NCBI RefSeq assembly: GCF_900143205.1
Contig: NZ_FRDH01000003.1
Span: 124,001-188,000, forward strand
Source of the DNA: Butyrivibrio hungatei DSM 14810
GTDB taxonomy: Bacteria > Bacillota > Clostridia > Lachnospirales > Lachnospiraceae
Length of the DNA: 64,000 bases
Direction: 5' to 3'
The translations under genes and the position numbers were made by a program. Positions 42,258 through 52,331 of this stretch are shown piece by piece; within the stretch, counting starts at the first letter, position 1, and every line of letters begins with the position of its first letter. Below the pieces are notes generated by a model. It worked only from the letters and a program-made list of their open reading frames with translations. It made no database searches and had not been told where the DNA came from.

Positions 42258-44465
42258 TCAAGAAATAACTTCTTTGAACTGCGCAAGAGAACTTATTTTG
42301 TCAATTTCGCAGATAGCACCATCTTTAAGTTCAGGCCAGTTCTGAAGATATATTGCCATTCCCTCTTTAAGAGGTCTGATATTCATCTCTGCACTAAAGT
42401 CATCTTTTGGGCTACCTACAAATCTCTTAAGTCCAATCTCCCACTCCTGTCCGGTGTAGAAATTATCAGCAATTATATCGCCATTTCTATACATCTCTGC
42501 GTCACAGCCCTTGTAATCAATGTGAATGAATACTTCGCTCGAGTTTTCAGGCATGTCAGATACTGATATCTCATATTTTGAGCTCTCTTCTGACCTTTCC
42601 TTTGCTTCAAAGGCAGCTACAGTAGTATTTGTATACTCATTCTTACCTTCGTAAATTGCAAAAACATCTGATGAAGCAAAGTTTTCCACTTTTCCAGCCT
42701 CTTTTAACCTGTTAAAGCTTGAAGGAGTATGCTCAAGAGTTGGAAATGCTCTAAACATAGGCTTCATACTGCACTTATCCACAATCTCAAAGTAAAGTTC
42801 CACATTGCCATCAGCAGCTGTAACTGCTTCGCCGTCAGACACGATAAGGTAGTCTCTGCCTCCAATGTTCACCTTGGTTGAGTGAACAGCTTCTTTTCTG
42901 GTGATAGTCACGATAATATTGCCATCAAGGTCGCCCTGAACGTCGCTCTTTGTATCTTCATCAGAATCAGTGTAAAAGACGTAAGCACTATGGCCTTTTC
43001 CATCATAATTATCCAGCTTGCAAACAGGTGTTGCATCAATTGTTAAAAGAGCTTTATCGCCAATTGGCATGTTAAATGGATAAAAGAAGAAATCGCCATC
43101 CTTAAGGTCTCTTTTTGGGAACTTGCAGATAACTTCTCCATTATCTGCATATGCTGTAAGCTCAACATCGCTGTGATCTGCCATCTTATATCTTCTCTGA
43201 TAATTGTTTACAAAAAGATATCCGGAATAGCACTCTCTTCCGTCTGCGAGATTTCTCTTTTTGCATCTCACTGATGTTCTGATGTCAGTAAGGTTATTTG
43301 GCTTAAGTGGATTACCTGGCTGAGCCACATATGGCATGTCACACATATCAGATCCAAAATCATGAACAAAGCTGGAAATAAGCCTTACTTCTCTGTAAGT
43401 ATCCTCCATCTGTCCGTACTCACGAAGTGGAGCATTAAAATCATAGGAATATGCAGGAAGATCGTTAGGATATCCTGTTTCTTTGGTCTCCTGAAGAGTT
43501 GTAAGTTTGCCCTTTGGATTAGTTCCGCCATGGTACATGTAGTAACCAAGAAGATTAGCCCCGGATCCCATCTTGACCATAGTCATAGCTGCTGTATCAA
43601 GTCCTGTTGCGATAGGTCTTCTGTGATGTGTTACCTGAAGTCCGCCGCCAAGCTCAGCAGTAAGGAATGGAAACTTAGACATATCAAATGTAATACCAGC
43701 TCCAAGTCCATGGTCAGAGCCAATATTATGGTCATTTCTCTCTTTTGTAAAAATGTAATTTCCGCTTGGCTCGATCTCTGTTGTTCTAGGATCCCATGGA
43801 GCCTCGCAGTATCCGCCCATAACCGGAAGCATGCCGCCTGTTACAGCGCCGCCCCATCCAGTTGCTGTATAAAGCGGAGCATCAAATCCGATAGAAAGAG
43901 CCATGTCTCTAAGAGTTCGCATGTGCTGCTCACCCTCTTCGCCGTTCTTGCCACCAACATGACCATATTCATTTTCTATCTGAATACCAATTACAGGACC
44001 GCCATCCTTGATAAAGAAGCCCTTTGCCTGTTCATAGGTCTTTTCATAAAACTTCTTAACATGCTCAAGGTATCTTGGGTCATCAGTTCTCACTTCATAG
44101 CCCTTATCCTTGGCATCTAAAAGGAGCCAGTCTGGGAAGCCACCGTTTCTAGCTTCGCCGTGGGCCCATGGGCCAATTCTAAGAATTGAATAAAGCCCGC
44201 ATTTCTTGACTGTAGCAAGGAAATCTCTAAGGCATCTGTCGCCAGTGAAATCAAACTCGCCCTGAATCTCTTCATGGTGGATCCATATAACATAAAGAGA
44301 TACGATGTCGATTCCACCAGCCTTCATCTTGCAGAGCTCTTCTTCCCAATATTTCTTTGGGTATCTGCTAAAGTGCATCTCTCCCATCATAGGGAAAACG
44401 CGCTTTCCATCAACTATAATACTGACTGGGTCAAAAGAGATTCTGGACTCAGGTGTTATTATCAT
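42258..44465 (-). CDS. Glycoside hydrolase family 35-type beta-galactosidase
   Basis: This 735-residue cytoplasmic glycosidase has the GH35 barrel: MGEMHFSRYPKKYWEEELCKMKAGG, IRIGPWAHGEARNGGFPDWL, the acid/base Glu in QIENEYG (about 166) and the nucleophile Glu in LTAELGGG (about 271). It should remove terminal beta-galactose from small imported glycans, as there is no signal peptide. ATG 44465 has GAGG seven bases upstream. It is the last gene of a locus with a LacI regulator and an ABC importer. Confidence 0.9.
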   Translation of the reverse strand: MIITPESRISFDPVSIIVDGKRVFPMMGEMHFSRYPKKYWEEELCKMKAGGIDIVSLYVIWIHHEEIQGEFDFTGDRCLRDFLATVKKCGLYSILRIGPWAHGEARNGGFPDWLLLDAKDKGYEVRTDDPRYLEHVKKFYEKTYEQAKGFFIKDGGPVIGIQIENEYGHVGGKNGEEGEQHMRTLRDMALSIGFDAPLYTATGWGGAVTGGMLPVMGGYCEAPWDPRTTEIEPSGNYIFTKERNDHNIGSDHGLGAGITFDMSKFPFLTAELGGGLQVTHHRRPIATGLDTAAMTMVKMGSGANLLGYYMYHGGTNPKGKLTTLQETKETGYPNDLPAYSYDFNAPLREYGQMEDTYREVRLISSFVHDFGSDMCDMPYVAQPGNPLKPNNLTDIRTSVRCKKRNLADGRECYSGYLFVNNYQRRYKMADHSDVELTAYADNGEVICKFPKRDLKDGDFFFYPFNMPIGDKALLTIDATPVCKLDNYDGKGHSAYVFYTDSDEDTKSDVQGDLDGNIIVTITRKEAVHSTKVNIGGRDYLIVSDGEAVTAADGNVELYFEIVDKCSMKPMFRAFPTLEHTPSSFNRLKEAGKVENFASSDVFAIYEGKNEYTNTTVAAFEAKERSEESSKYEISVSDMPENSSEVFIHIDYKGCDAEMYRNGDIIADNFYTGQEWEIGLKRFVGSPKDDFSAEMNIRPLKEGMAIYLQNWPELKDGAICEIDKISSLAQFKEVIS

Positions 44466-44489
44466 AAAAAACCTCATTTCATAAGCTTA

Positions 44490-45488
44490 TTATTTGGTGC
44501 TCTCTTTAAGGATCACTTCGTAATTCTTGAGAGTTCGGCTTGCAACTTTCTCACCATCGATCATTTCAAGAAGCATTCTTGCAGCCACAGCCCCGAGATT
44601 TCTCTCATCAAAATTAAGGCTTGTCACTGAAGGAATGGCATTCTCTAGTATTGAACTATTGTAAAAAGATGCGATCCTTATATCATCAGGAATCTTGACG
44701 TGCTCTGTTCTGCACCTTGCCATGACAGCGTTAGCCACATTGTCGTCCATACAGACGACTCCGTCAATGCCTTTTTTTAAAAGTTCCATAAAAGCATTGC
44801 CTATCTTTTGAGCTTTTTCGCAGTCAAGGTATATCAGTGATGGATCAACAGTCAGGCCTGCTTCTTCAAATGCTGCCAGAAACGCATTAAGCCTGGTCTT
44901 TGTGATGATATGATCTGTTGAGCCACCGATTATTGCAAGTTTCTTGAGCCCTTTTGCTATCAAAACTGATGTAAGTTCCTTGCAGGCTCCATAGTTGTCA
45001 TTGTCCACAGTGACTATACTCTCATCAGTGGTTGTTCCCACAGCAACAAAGGGTATTCCTGCTTCTTTGAGGTATCTGGAAGGTTTGTCATCAACTAAAG
45101 TTCTGGTGAGAACAAAGCCATCAACCTTGTGGTTATCTATTATTCTCTTAAGAGCAGACTGATCATCTGAAGTAATAAGAGAGACCACAATGTCATACCC
45201 GTAATTTGCAGTTACCTCGCTCATGCCGATCATGCACTTCTGAAAGAATGGCAGATCAACAGCGTTATAGTCATCAGGCCATACCACGCCTATATTAAAA
45301 GTTCTCTGGCCAGCAAGAGCCCTGGCTACAACATTAGGCGTATAGTTATACTTTTCAATGTAATCAAGAACTTTGATCTTGGTGTCATCACCTACTCTGC
45401 CTTTTCCTGAAATAGCTCTGGAAACTGTAGTTTTGGAAATGCCAAGTGCTTTAGCAATATCATCAATGGTAATCTTTCCGTTTGGCAT
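44490..45488 (-). CDS. LacI-family transcriptional regulator
   Basis: This 332-residue repressor has an N-terminal helix-turn-helix (ITIDDIAKALGISKTTVSRAISG, hinge-like TPNVVARAL) and a periplasmic-binding-protein-like sensor domain (RTFNIGVVWPDD onward). It probably controls the importer and GH35 genes around it. Two starts are possible; I prefer ATG 45488 with GGAG nine bases upstream over ATG 45503. Confidence 0.9.
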   Translation of the reverse strand: MPNGKITIDDIAKALGISKTTVSRAISGKGRVGDDTKIKVLDYIEKYNYTPNVVARALAGQRTFNIGVVWPDDYNAVDLPFFQKCMIGMSEVTANYGYDIVVSLITSDDQSALKRIIDNHKVDGFVLTRTLVDDKPSRYLKEAGIPFVAVGTTTDESIVTVDNDNYGACKELTSVLIAKGLKKLAIIGGSTDHIITKTRLNAFLAAFEEAGLTVDPSLIYLDCEKAQKIGNAFMELLKKGIDGVVCMDDNVANAVMARCRTEHVKIPDDIRIASFYNSSILENAIPSVTSLNFDERNLGAVAARMLLEMIDGEKVASRTLKNYEVILKESTK

Positions 45489-45517
45489 AATCGCGTTCTC
45501 CATAACCTACCGGGAGG

Positions 45518-46402
45518 TTAACCCTTAACTGCGCCTCCGGTAACACCCTCAACATAATATTTCTGCAAGAACATGAACAATAAAGTTACAGGAATAGCTA
45601 CTACTATTCCACCTGCACAGAACCTTGTAAAATACCCCTGATAATCTCCAACTACCATCCATCTTTGCATGGCAACAGCTACGTTATAGCTCTTATCATG
45701 ACCAAATGCGATATATGAAGCAAATACATAATCACACCATGGTCCCATGAAGGCTACAAGGGCTGTGTAGATGATGATCGGCTTGGACATAGGAATAGTC
45801 ATTGTAAGGAATACTCTGGCACGTGAAGCTCCGTCAATTCTAGCAGCTTCATCAAGGGCCTTAGGTATTGTATCAAAATATCCTTTACAAACATAGTACC
45901 CCATACCAGAACTTGCAACAGATACAAGAATAAGTCCTGGAATAGCACCTGCCTGAGTAAGTCCAACCTGCTTTAAAAGGAAGTACAGACAGATCATTGT
46001 AAGGAATCCCGGGAACATTCCAAGTATGAGCCAAAATCTCATAAGAAGTGTTCTGCCCTTAAATCTCATTCGTGAAAGAGCATAACTTACACAAAGAACA
46101 TTTAATGTATTAAGTACAGCAACACAAAGTGAAATGATAAGTGTATTGAGATACCATCTTGTGTAGTTATTCTGCGTAGTATCAAAAAGGAATCTGTAAT
46201 TATCAAGTGAAAATGTATGAGGAATAATGTAATCAACCATTCCGCCATACTCTACGCTAGCATCAAAAGATCTGAAGCTGGCCATCAAAAGACCAAAATA
46301 TGGAAATAGCCAGATCAAACTTATAAGTATAAGGACAATGTAACCAATAACATTTCCTACTGCTCTTTTTCTTTTCATTGAACCTTGATTATTATTAGCC
46401 AT
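45518..46402 (-). CDS. Sugar ABC transporter permease (MalG type)
   Basis: This 294-residue permease with six helices has the EAA loop EAARIDGASRARVFLTMTIPMSKP, which docks to an MsmX/MsiK-type ATPase. No ATPase gene is in the locus, as is usual for such importers in Firmicutes. Its ATG overlaps the stop of the malF-like gene by one base (TAATG), so translation is coupled. Confidence 0.93.
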   Translation of the reverse strand: MANNNQGSMKRKRAVGNVIGYIVLILISLIWLFPYFGLLMASFRSFDASVEYGGMVDYIIPHTFSLDNYRFLFDTTQNNYTRWYLNTLIISLCVAVLNTLNVLCVSYALSRMRFKGRTLLMRFWLILGMFPGFLTMICLYFLLKQVGLTQAGAIPGLILVSVASSGMGYYVCKGYFDTIPKALDEAARIDGASRARVFLTMTIPMSKPIIIYTALVAFMGPWCDYVFASYIAFGHDKSYNVAVAMQRWMVVGDYQGYFTRFCAGGIVVAIPVTLLFMFLQKYYVEGVTGGAVKG

Positions 46403-47802
46403 TATTGGAAGCCCTCCTCATCTTTAACTGATGGTAACAGGTTATATACCACAAGGCTGACACCAGCTGTAACGATAAATACCATGATACCTATTACTGC
46501 AGCCATACGATAGTTCGTGTCATTGATAGTCATCTTGTACAGCCACGTGATCAGAAGATCTGTTCTTCCAGCACCTCCTACAAGGTTACCGGTCTTTGGT
46601 CCGCCCTGTGAAAGCAAGAAGATAACGTTAAAGTTATTAAGATTTCCTGTGTACTGTGTAAGAAGGAATGGTCCTGTTACAAACAGCATATAAGGCATTG
46701 TTATGTGACGGAACATCTGCCATGGAGTAGCTCCATCAATACGAGCACTCTCATAGAGATCTTCCGGAATATTCATAAGAAGTCCAGTTGCAATGAGCAT
46801 CATATACGGAATACCGATCCAGATGTTTACTACAACAATAGTGATCTTTGCAAGAACTGCATTTTCCCAGAAAGGAATAGCTGAAGTGATGGCACCGATC
46901 TTTAAAAGATATCCATTGATAAGTCCATCTCTTGCAAAGAGCTTAGATACATAAAGCAGTGATACAAACTGTGGTACAGCAATAGTCACAACAAGGATTG
47001 TTCTCCAAAGCTTCTTAAATCTGATGCCTTTTTTGTTGATAAGCATCGCAACTGCTATACCAAGGAAATAATCGATAAATGTTGCAAGAAGTGCCCATAA
47101 AAGTGTCCAAATAAGCACTGTCACGAATGTACTACCAAACCCGGCAGAGCCGAATGAAAAGAGCTGATGAAAATTCTCAAGTCCTACCCATGTAAAGAGA
47201 TTGGATGGTGGCTGATGGTTCGCATCATAATTGGTAAAGGCCACACATATCATGAATACAATAGGCAAAACAGTAAATACGAATATTCCAATAACTGGAA
47301 GTGCAAGAAGTGTCTTGTCAAAATTAGAATCAAACAACGATGCGAAGTCCTCCTTGTTAGTAGGAAGCTTTCTACCATTCTTGAGAATAAGCTGCTCTGT
47401 GCGGTTTATTCTAACATTGATCCTCCAAACTGTTATAAATGCAATAACAGCAAATAATGTCAAAAGACCAAAAAGAAGTATCAGGAAAGAGTTATCTCCA
47501 TATACAGTCTTTCTACCTTTTTTGCTTGTAGCAATTGTTCCAAGCGTGGATAATTTGGACAGATAATTCCATCCAAATCCAAATACAAAATATAAAAGTC
47601 CTGCTTCTACAGCTAAAAGAGCTAACCCCCTGAGCCATAATCCCCTAAGTAAAGAACCAAATCCAAAAATTAAAAATGATATTCTTGTCTTAAAGTCGCC
47701 TTCTTTAAATGTAACACCGATCTCCTTTAAGTCGCTCACAAGAATACTGAAGAAATTTGCTAATGCATTTTTCTTTTTTGGGCTGCTTTTTTTATTAGCC
47801 AT
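46402..47802 (-). CDS. Sugar ABC transporter permease (MalF type)
   Basis: This 466-residue permease is longer than most MalF-like proteins because of an N-terminal extension with extra hydrophobic segments before the core (about residue 160 onward). It has the EAA loop ESARIDGATPWQMFRHITMPYM. It pairs with the MalG-type protein. GGAGGATGCGGT precedes the ATG. Confidence 0.92.
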   Translation of the reverse strand: MANKKSSPKKKNALANFFSILVSDLKEIGVTFKEGDFKTRISFLIFGFGSLLRGLWLRGLALLAVEAGLLYFVFGFGWNYLSKLSTLGTIATSKKGRKTVYGDNSFLILLFGLLTLFAVIAFITVWRINVRINRTEQLILKNGRKLPTNKEDFASLFDSNFDKTLLALPVIGIFVFTVLPIVFMICVAFTNYDANHQPPSNLFTWVGLENFHQLFSFGSAGFGSTFVTVLIWTLLWALLATFIDYFLGIAVAMLINKKGIRFKKLWRTILVVTIAVPQFVSLLYVSKLFARDGLINGYLLKIGAITSAIPFWENAVLAKITIVVVNIWIGIPYMMLIATGLLMNIPEDLYESARIDGATPWQMFRHITMPYMLFVTGPFLLTQYTGNLNNFNVIFLLSQGGPKTGNLVGGAGRTDLLITWLYKMTINDTNYRMAAVIGIMVFIVTAGVSLVVYNLLPSVKDEEGFQ

Positions 47803-47833
47803 ACCGCATCCTCCAAGTTTTATATACAGTAAA

Positions 47834-47868
47834 TTCTTCCGGCAAAGTTACATACTTCGCCGGAAGAA
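47834..47868 (-). other. Stem-loop between the binding-protein and malF-type genes
   Basis: A 14-bp stem with one mismatch (TTCTTCCGGC pairs with GCCGGAAGAA at its core) lies in the 95-bp gap and has no T-run. By analogy to malE-malF intergenic hairpins elsewhere it may raise the amount of binding-protein mRNA relative to the permeases. Confidence 0.65.
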
Positions 47869-47897
47869 CCTTTTACAACATAGTTAATTAACAAAGA

Positions 47898-49229
47898 TTA
47901 TTTTGCATATGACTCAAGATCAGCCTGATATGTCTCAAGAGCCTTTGTAAGATCTTCATCAGAAGCCTTCTGGAAATCACCCTTTACATCACCTGCAAGT
48001 GACTCTGAACGTGTCCAGTAGTCTCCAGGATAGTTGCCCTGAGGAATAGTGTATGCAAACTGCTCTGAAAGAGCTGCAAGAGCTTCGTTAGCCTGAACTG
48101 CATCTGAAGCCTGTGCATTTAAGTTAGCTGGTCCCCACTGAACTGCTTCGAATCTAGCAAGCTGAACTTTCTCGCTTGTAAGATAGTAAGCAAGGTCATC
48201 GCAGATCTGGAGCTTATCTTCATCTTCCTGAGGCTTAACACCAAGAAGCTTGCATCCGTTGAATCCGCTCATCTGATACTCTTTTCCATCAGAACCTGTG
48301 AATGTAGGAAGCTTAGCACATGCATAGTTGTCACCAAGGACTTCCTTAACTGTAGCTGCATCCCATGTTCCATCGATGATTGCAGCGTAGTTAACAGCAT
48401 CACCAGCTGATGAACCAGCCTGGAATGATGATGAAGAAGCAAGTTCAATCATCTCCTTAAGAGCTACAAGGCCCTTATCTGAAGCATAGTCAACATTACA
48501 CTTTGTGAAGTTACCTGCATCATCTGTATCGTATGTAAGCTGGCATCCTGTTCCAAAGAAGAATGCTACCTGATACCAACCTGTAAGGTCCATGTAGAAG
48601 TTCTTGCCTGCAGCTTCGCACTGCTCAACAATACCTTCAAGAGTTGAAGGATCTGTAACAACACTCTTATCATAATATAAGAAGTATCCGTTATCAGCTG
48701 TCATAGGATAAGCGTATAATGTACCGCCAACCTTACCAGCTTCTACAACACCTGCTGAGTTAGCTGACTCAACATCTGCAAGAAAATCAGGATTAACTTC
48801 CTCAAGAGCGTTAGCTGTAACAAGTCTTGTAAGCTGATCCTGTGCAAATCCGTATACATCAGCACCTGATGTTACGTCTGTGATCATGTTACCAGCAGCA
48901 TCACCCTCACCTACAGGCTCAACAGTGAATGTAACGCCTGCGTACTGAGGATACTCAGTCTTGAAGTTCTCGATCTGCTGATTTGTGAAATCTACAACGT
49001 TCTCAGCCACCCAAACTTTAACTTCTTTTCCATCGTAAGCAGCTGGATCAACTGCCTCTTCCTCTTCCTTTTCCTCTTCAGCTTCTGCCTGATCAGCAGT
49101 TGTGTCAGCAGCTTCTGTCTGCTCATTTGTGTCAGTTGTTGTTTCCTGTGCAGCCTTCTCACCACAACCAGCAAGAAGAGTTGCTCCACAAGCAACAGTT
49201 AATAAAACAGATACTAATTTCTTTTTCAT
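47898..49229 (-). CDS. Sugar ABC transporter substrate-binding lipoprotein (MalE type)
   Basis: This 443-residue lipoprotein has signal MKKKLVSVLLTVACGATLLAG, lipobox LLAGC (Cys about 22), then an acidic Thr/Glu-rich linker and a family 1 solute-binding domain (KEVKVWVAENVVDF; DVYGFAQDQLTRLV; LYAYPMTADNGYFLYYDKS). It resembles maltodextrin-binding proteins, but the GH35 gene in the locus suggests galactosides may be the ligand. GGAGGG precedes the ATG. Confidence 0.92.
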   Translation of the reverse strand: MKKKLVSVLLTVACGATLLAGCGEKAAQETTTDTNEQTEAADTTADQAEAEEEKEEEEAVDPAAYDGKEVKVWVAENVVDFTNQQIENFKTEYPQYAGVTFTVEPVGEGDAAGNMITDVTSGADVYGFAQDQLTRLVTANALEEVNPDFLADVESANSAGVVEAGKVGGTLYAYPMTADNGYFLYYDKSVVTDPSTLEGIVEQCEAAGKNFYMDLTGWYQVAFFFGTGCQLTYDTDDAGNFTKCNVDYASDKGLVALKEMIELASSSSFQAGSSAGDAVNYAAIIDGTWDAATVKEVLGDNYACAKLPTFTGSDGKEYQMSGFNGCKLLGVKPQEDEDKLQICDDLAYYLTSEKVQLARFEAVQWGPANLNAQASDAVQANEALAALSEQFAYTIPQGNYPGDYWTRSESLAGDVKGDFQKASDEDLTKALETYQADLESYAK

Positions 49230-49262
49230 TTTTTTCCCTCCGTTTTCACGTATCCTTTGATT

Positions 49263-49326
49263 GCGTAGACTACGCGCAATCGGTTGCTCTATAAAAAAGT
49301 GTATTTCTTGTGCACTTTTTTGTCAA
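49263..49326 (-). promoter_or_regulatory. Main promoter of the sugar locus with LacI-type operator
   Basis: On the minus strand TTGACA (49321-49326) and TACACT (49298-49303) are 17 bp apart. Directly downstream, covering about +5 to +16, is the LacI-type palindrome GCAATCGGTTGC (49276-49287) with a central CG. Further into the leader lies an overlapping hairpin GCGTAG-A-CTACGC (49263-49275). Binding of the nearby LacI protein here would block initiation. Confidence 0.75.
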
Positions 49327-49389
49327 TAAAGCACTTTACATGATAAACCATTGATAGTTTTATACAAAATGCATATTGACTTTTTGAAT

Positions 49390-49508
49390 CGGAAACGTTT
49401 TCGGTATCGTTGCCGGTAACGTTTTGCGCAATCGGTGGCGCTTCCGTATCAGTAAAAATTACCAAAAGCGCCAATTTGAGTTAGAATCTTATAGAAAACG
49501 TTTCCGGT
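49390..49508 (-). promoter_or_regulatory. Upstream cluster of LacI/CcpA-type palindromes
   Basis: Four further CG-centred palindromic sequences lie upstream of the promoter: CGGAAACGTTTTCGG (49390-49404), GGTAACGTTTTGC (49415-49427), GCGCAATCGGTGGCGC (49427-49442) and GAAAACGTTTCCGG (49493-49506, inside the dprA 3' end). The last and first resemble catabolite-response (cre) sites; all could also be LacI-family operators for looping. Confidence 0.6.
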
Positions 49509-50646
49509 AATACACTCCATCCTGAATGATCTCTCCCTTAAAAGTAAGTTCCATAAGATTACTCATTAGCATCGGGATAGATATATCTATTTCTTTTTGA
49601 TGGAGTTTTTCCATTATCTGAGAAGTTGAGATAGGGATAATATCGATCATATCTGCAATTTCTTCCTCAAGGCTCCTCTTTGGTTCCTCTTCAAAATCAT
49701 CAGGATACTCCTCCTTAGTATCTTGATATTCTTCGTTATTTTTTCTTTCCTCTCCTTTTTCTTTGGTCAATGTTCCATGGTGTCCCCACAATCTGTCTAA
49801 GACATCCTGAGTGCTAAGAGCAACACCAGCTCCCTGACTAATTAAATAGTTACAGCCATCACTTAACCTGTCTGTTGTTCTTCCTGGAATCGCAAGGACT
49901 TCTTTTCCCTGCTCAAGAGCCTGATCTACAGTTATCTGAGTTCCTGACTTCTGTCTTGCCTCTACCACCAGCACTATGTCAGCCAGACCGCTGATTATCC
50001 TGTTTCTCTGCGGGAAAAGACCTGACATAGGAAGCATATCAGGATAATACTCAGAAATAAGGCCGCCTTCATTGCAGATAACATCAAACACATCCCTGTT
50101 TTCGTCCGGATAACAGATATTTACGCCGCATCCAAGGATTCCAAAAGAGCTTCCTCCTGCATCTATGGCTGCTTTCTGACTAATACCGTCTATTCCTCTT
50201 GCCATTCCGCTTATGATCTGAACTCCAGCAAGAGATAAGTTTCTTCCAAATTCTCTTGCCATGAACCTGCCATAATCAGAGCACATCCTTGCTCCAATTA
50301 TTGCAACAGATGGTTTATTCTCATCTGGAAGCTTCCCCTTTACGTACAATCCAAATGGCGGATCAGGGATATCTTTTAATTTCTTTGGATAGTCCGGGTC
50401 AAAGAAAGATACAAATCTTATTTTCTTTTCTTCAAGCTTTTTTCTCTCAAGTTCGAAATTCCAATTCTGCCTATGCCTTATAAGGGCATTCGCCTTCTTA
50501 GCAGTAAGAAGCGTTCTAAGCTCTTTATCAGGGCATTTGTAAATTTCTTCACAGCTATAGCCTTTATCAAGAAGCCCAAATACTCCTTTACTTCCAAGTC
50601 CCGGTGTGTTAAAAAGCCATTTAGCATAATCATTTTCAGTTAGCAT
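49489..50646 (-). CDS. dprA: DNA-processing protein DprA
   Basis: This Rossmann-fold protein loads RecA on incoming ssDNA during transformation. Motifs are VAIIGARMCSDYGR, IISGMARGIDGISQKAAIDAGG, GGLISEY and FPQRNRIISGLA; a C-terminal winged-helix tail follows an acidic linker. ATG 50646 (AAGGAGG upstream) gives 385 residues and overlaps the comM stop by 11 bp. Its last codons overlap a LacI-type palindrome belonging to the next operon. Confidence 0.95.
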   Translation of the reverse strand: MLTENDYAKWLFNTPGLGSKGVFGLLDKGYSCEEIYKCPDKELRTLLTAKKANALIRHRQNWNFELERKKLEEKKIRFVSFFDPDYPKKLKDIPDPPFGLYVKGKLPDENKPSVAIIGARMCSDYGRFMAREFGRNLSLAGVQIISGMARGIDGISQKAAIDAGGSSFGILGCGVNICYPDENRDVFDVICNEGGLISEYYPDMLPMSGLFPQRNRIISGLADIVLVVEARQKSGTQITVDQALEQGKEVLAIPGRTTDRLSDGCNYLISQGAGVALSTQDVLDRLWGHHGTLTKEKGEERKNNEEYQDTKEEYPDDFEEEPKRSLEEEIADMIDIIPISTSQIMEKLHQKEIDISIPMLMSNLMELTFKGEIIQDGVYYRKRFL

Positions 50647-52216
50647 AGGTTTCCTCCTTCTGATGCCAGTACTTGCCATCGGTCATGCGATAGCTTACAG
50701 CTTCCATGATATGGAGCTGATCTATATTCTGCTCACCCTCAATATCTGCTATAGTTCTGGCAATCCTTAATATCTTGTGATAGGCTCTGGCACTTAGCTC
50801 CATCTTGCAAAAGACATTTTCTAAATATGCCTGTTCCTTAAGTCCAAGCGGGCAGTATTTCTCAATATCTGATGGAGACATCTCTGAATTAAACCTAAGT
50901 TTTGTGCCTTTAAATCTTTCTTCCTGCATTTTTCTGGCTGCAAGAACTCTTTTCCTAATGATCTCAGATGACTCGTTCTTGCTCCGGATCTTACTGGAGA
51001 GGTCGGAAATATCTACTCTTGGAGCTTCTACGCATATGTCGATCCTATCTAGAATAGGACCTGAAATATGGCCGAGATATCTTCTGATCTCATTACTGGT
51101 ACATTTACACTTATTTCTATCGGGATAGTAGCCGCATGGACAAGGATTCAAAGCGCCTACAAGCTGGAAATCAGCTGGATATGAGAATGTTCCTCTGCTT
51201 CTGGCAATGTGGATATACTTATCTTCCATTGGTTGCCTTAGCATATCAAGTTTGGCCCTTGGAAATTCAGGCATCTCATCAAGGAAAAGAACTCCTCTGT
51301 GAGCAAGGGATATAACTCCCGGTCTTGGAATTGTGCCTCCACCTGTAAGAGCCGTCTCTGTGATCAGATGATGCGGACTCATAAAAGGTCTTTTGGTAAT
51401 AAGGGCCTGATCTTCTTTTAGCATTCCTGCTACAGAATAGATTGTTGATACCTCAAGACTCTCATCCAGAGAAAGCTCCGGAAGTATTGATGGAATGCGC
51501 TTGGCCACCATGCTCTTTCCTGAACCTGGCGGGCCCACAAGAAGTATATGATGAAAACCTGCTGCCGCTATCTCCACAGCTCTTTTGACTGCTGCCTGAC
51601 CGTTTATATCCGCAAAGTCTAACGTTTCCTCATATTGTGCGGCGTTCCTGAATATAGCTTCGATGTCCACTTTAGTAGGTTTTATCAGCATGTCTCTTTC
51701 ATGCAAAGGAGCTGTAAGATAACAAACAGCCTCTTGAAGTGATCCAACTCCAACTACCTTGACGCCTTCTACTACTGCCCCTTCACAGGCATTAGCCTTT
51801 GGAAGGATAACTGTCTTTATTCCCATCTCCTTTGCCTTATTGACTATTGGCAGGATTCCTTTGACGGCCTTTATCTCGCCATCAAGCCCAAGCTCCCCAA
51901 GGACTACTGTATCTTTTACGTTTTCCTCAGAAATCTCGCCCATGGCTATCATTATTCCTAGGGCAACTGGCAAGTCCACAACTATGCCTTCTTTCTTGAT
52001 ATCTGCCGGAGAAAGATTCACTGTTATCTTGGATGCAGGGATCTTTACTCCAATATTTTTAAGGGCGACCTTTACTCTTGCGCCGGCTTCTTTGACATCT
52101 CCGCTCATAAAGCCCACCATATTAAAACCAGGAAGCCCACTGGAAACATCAACCTCTACATCAATAAGATAAGAGATTATGCCCCTGACAGCTCCTGAAG
52201 TAACTGAACTGAACAT
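50636..52216 (-). CDS. comM: ComM/YifB family Mg-chelatase-like AAA+ protein
   Basis: This 526-residue protein has an N-terminal LonC-like domain (to about 180), an AAA+ core (Walker A VGPPGSGKSMVAKR; Walker B GVLFLDEMPEF) and a C-terminal helical domain. ComM-type helicases aid branch migration in natural transformation. Translationally coupled to dprA, which supports a competence or recombination role. Confidence 0.93.
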   Translation of the reverse strand: MFSSVTSGAVRGIISYLIDVEVDVSSGLPGFNMVGFMSGDVKEAGARVKVALKNIGVKIPASKITVNLSPADIKKEGIVVDLPVALGIMIAMGEISEENVKDTVVLGELGLDGEIKAVKGILPIVNKAKEMGIKTVILPKANACEGAVVEGVKVVGVGSLQEAVCYLTAPLHERDMLIKPTKVDIEAIFRNAAQYEETLDFADINGQAAVKRAVEIAAAGFHHILLVGPPGSGKSMVAKRIPSILPELSLDESLEVSTIYSVAGMLKEDQALITKRPFMSPHHLITETALTGGGTIPRPGVISLAHRGVLFLDEMPEFPRAKLDMLRQPMEDKYIHIARSRGTFSYPADFQLVGALNPCPCGYYPDRNKCKCTSNEIRRYLGHISGPILDRIDICVEAPRVDISDLSSKIRSKNESSEIIRKRVLAARKMQEERFKGTKLRFNSEMSPSDIEKYCPLGLKEQAYLENVFCKMELSARAYHKILRIARTIADIEGEQNIDQLHIMEAVSYRMTDGKYWHQKEETYAN

Positions 52217-52331
52217 AATAATTCCTTTCTTGTTCTAAGTTTCTTATGTAATTTTTCTTGGAAAAAAACTGTAGAAGAATTCCACAGCTATTATTTGAGC
52301 ATTAACAATTTGAGATTATACATCAAAAGAC

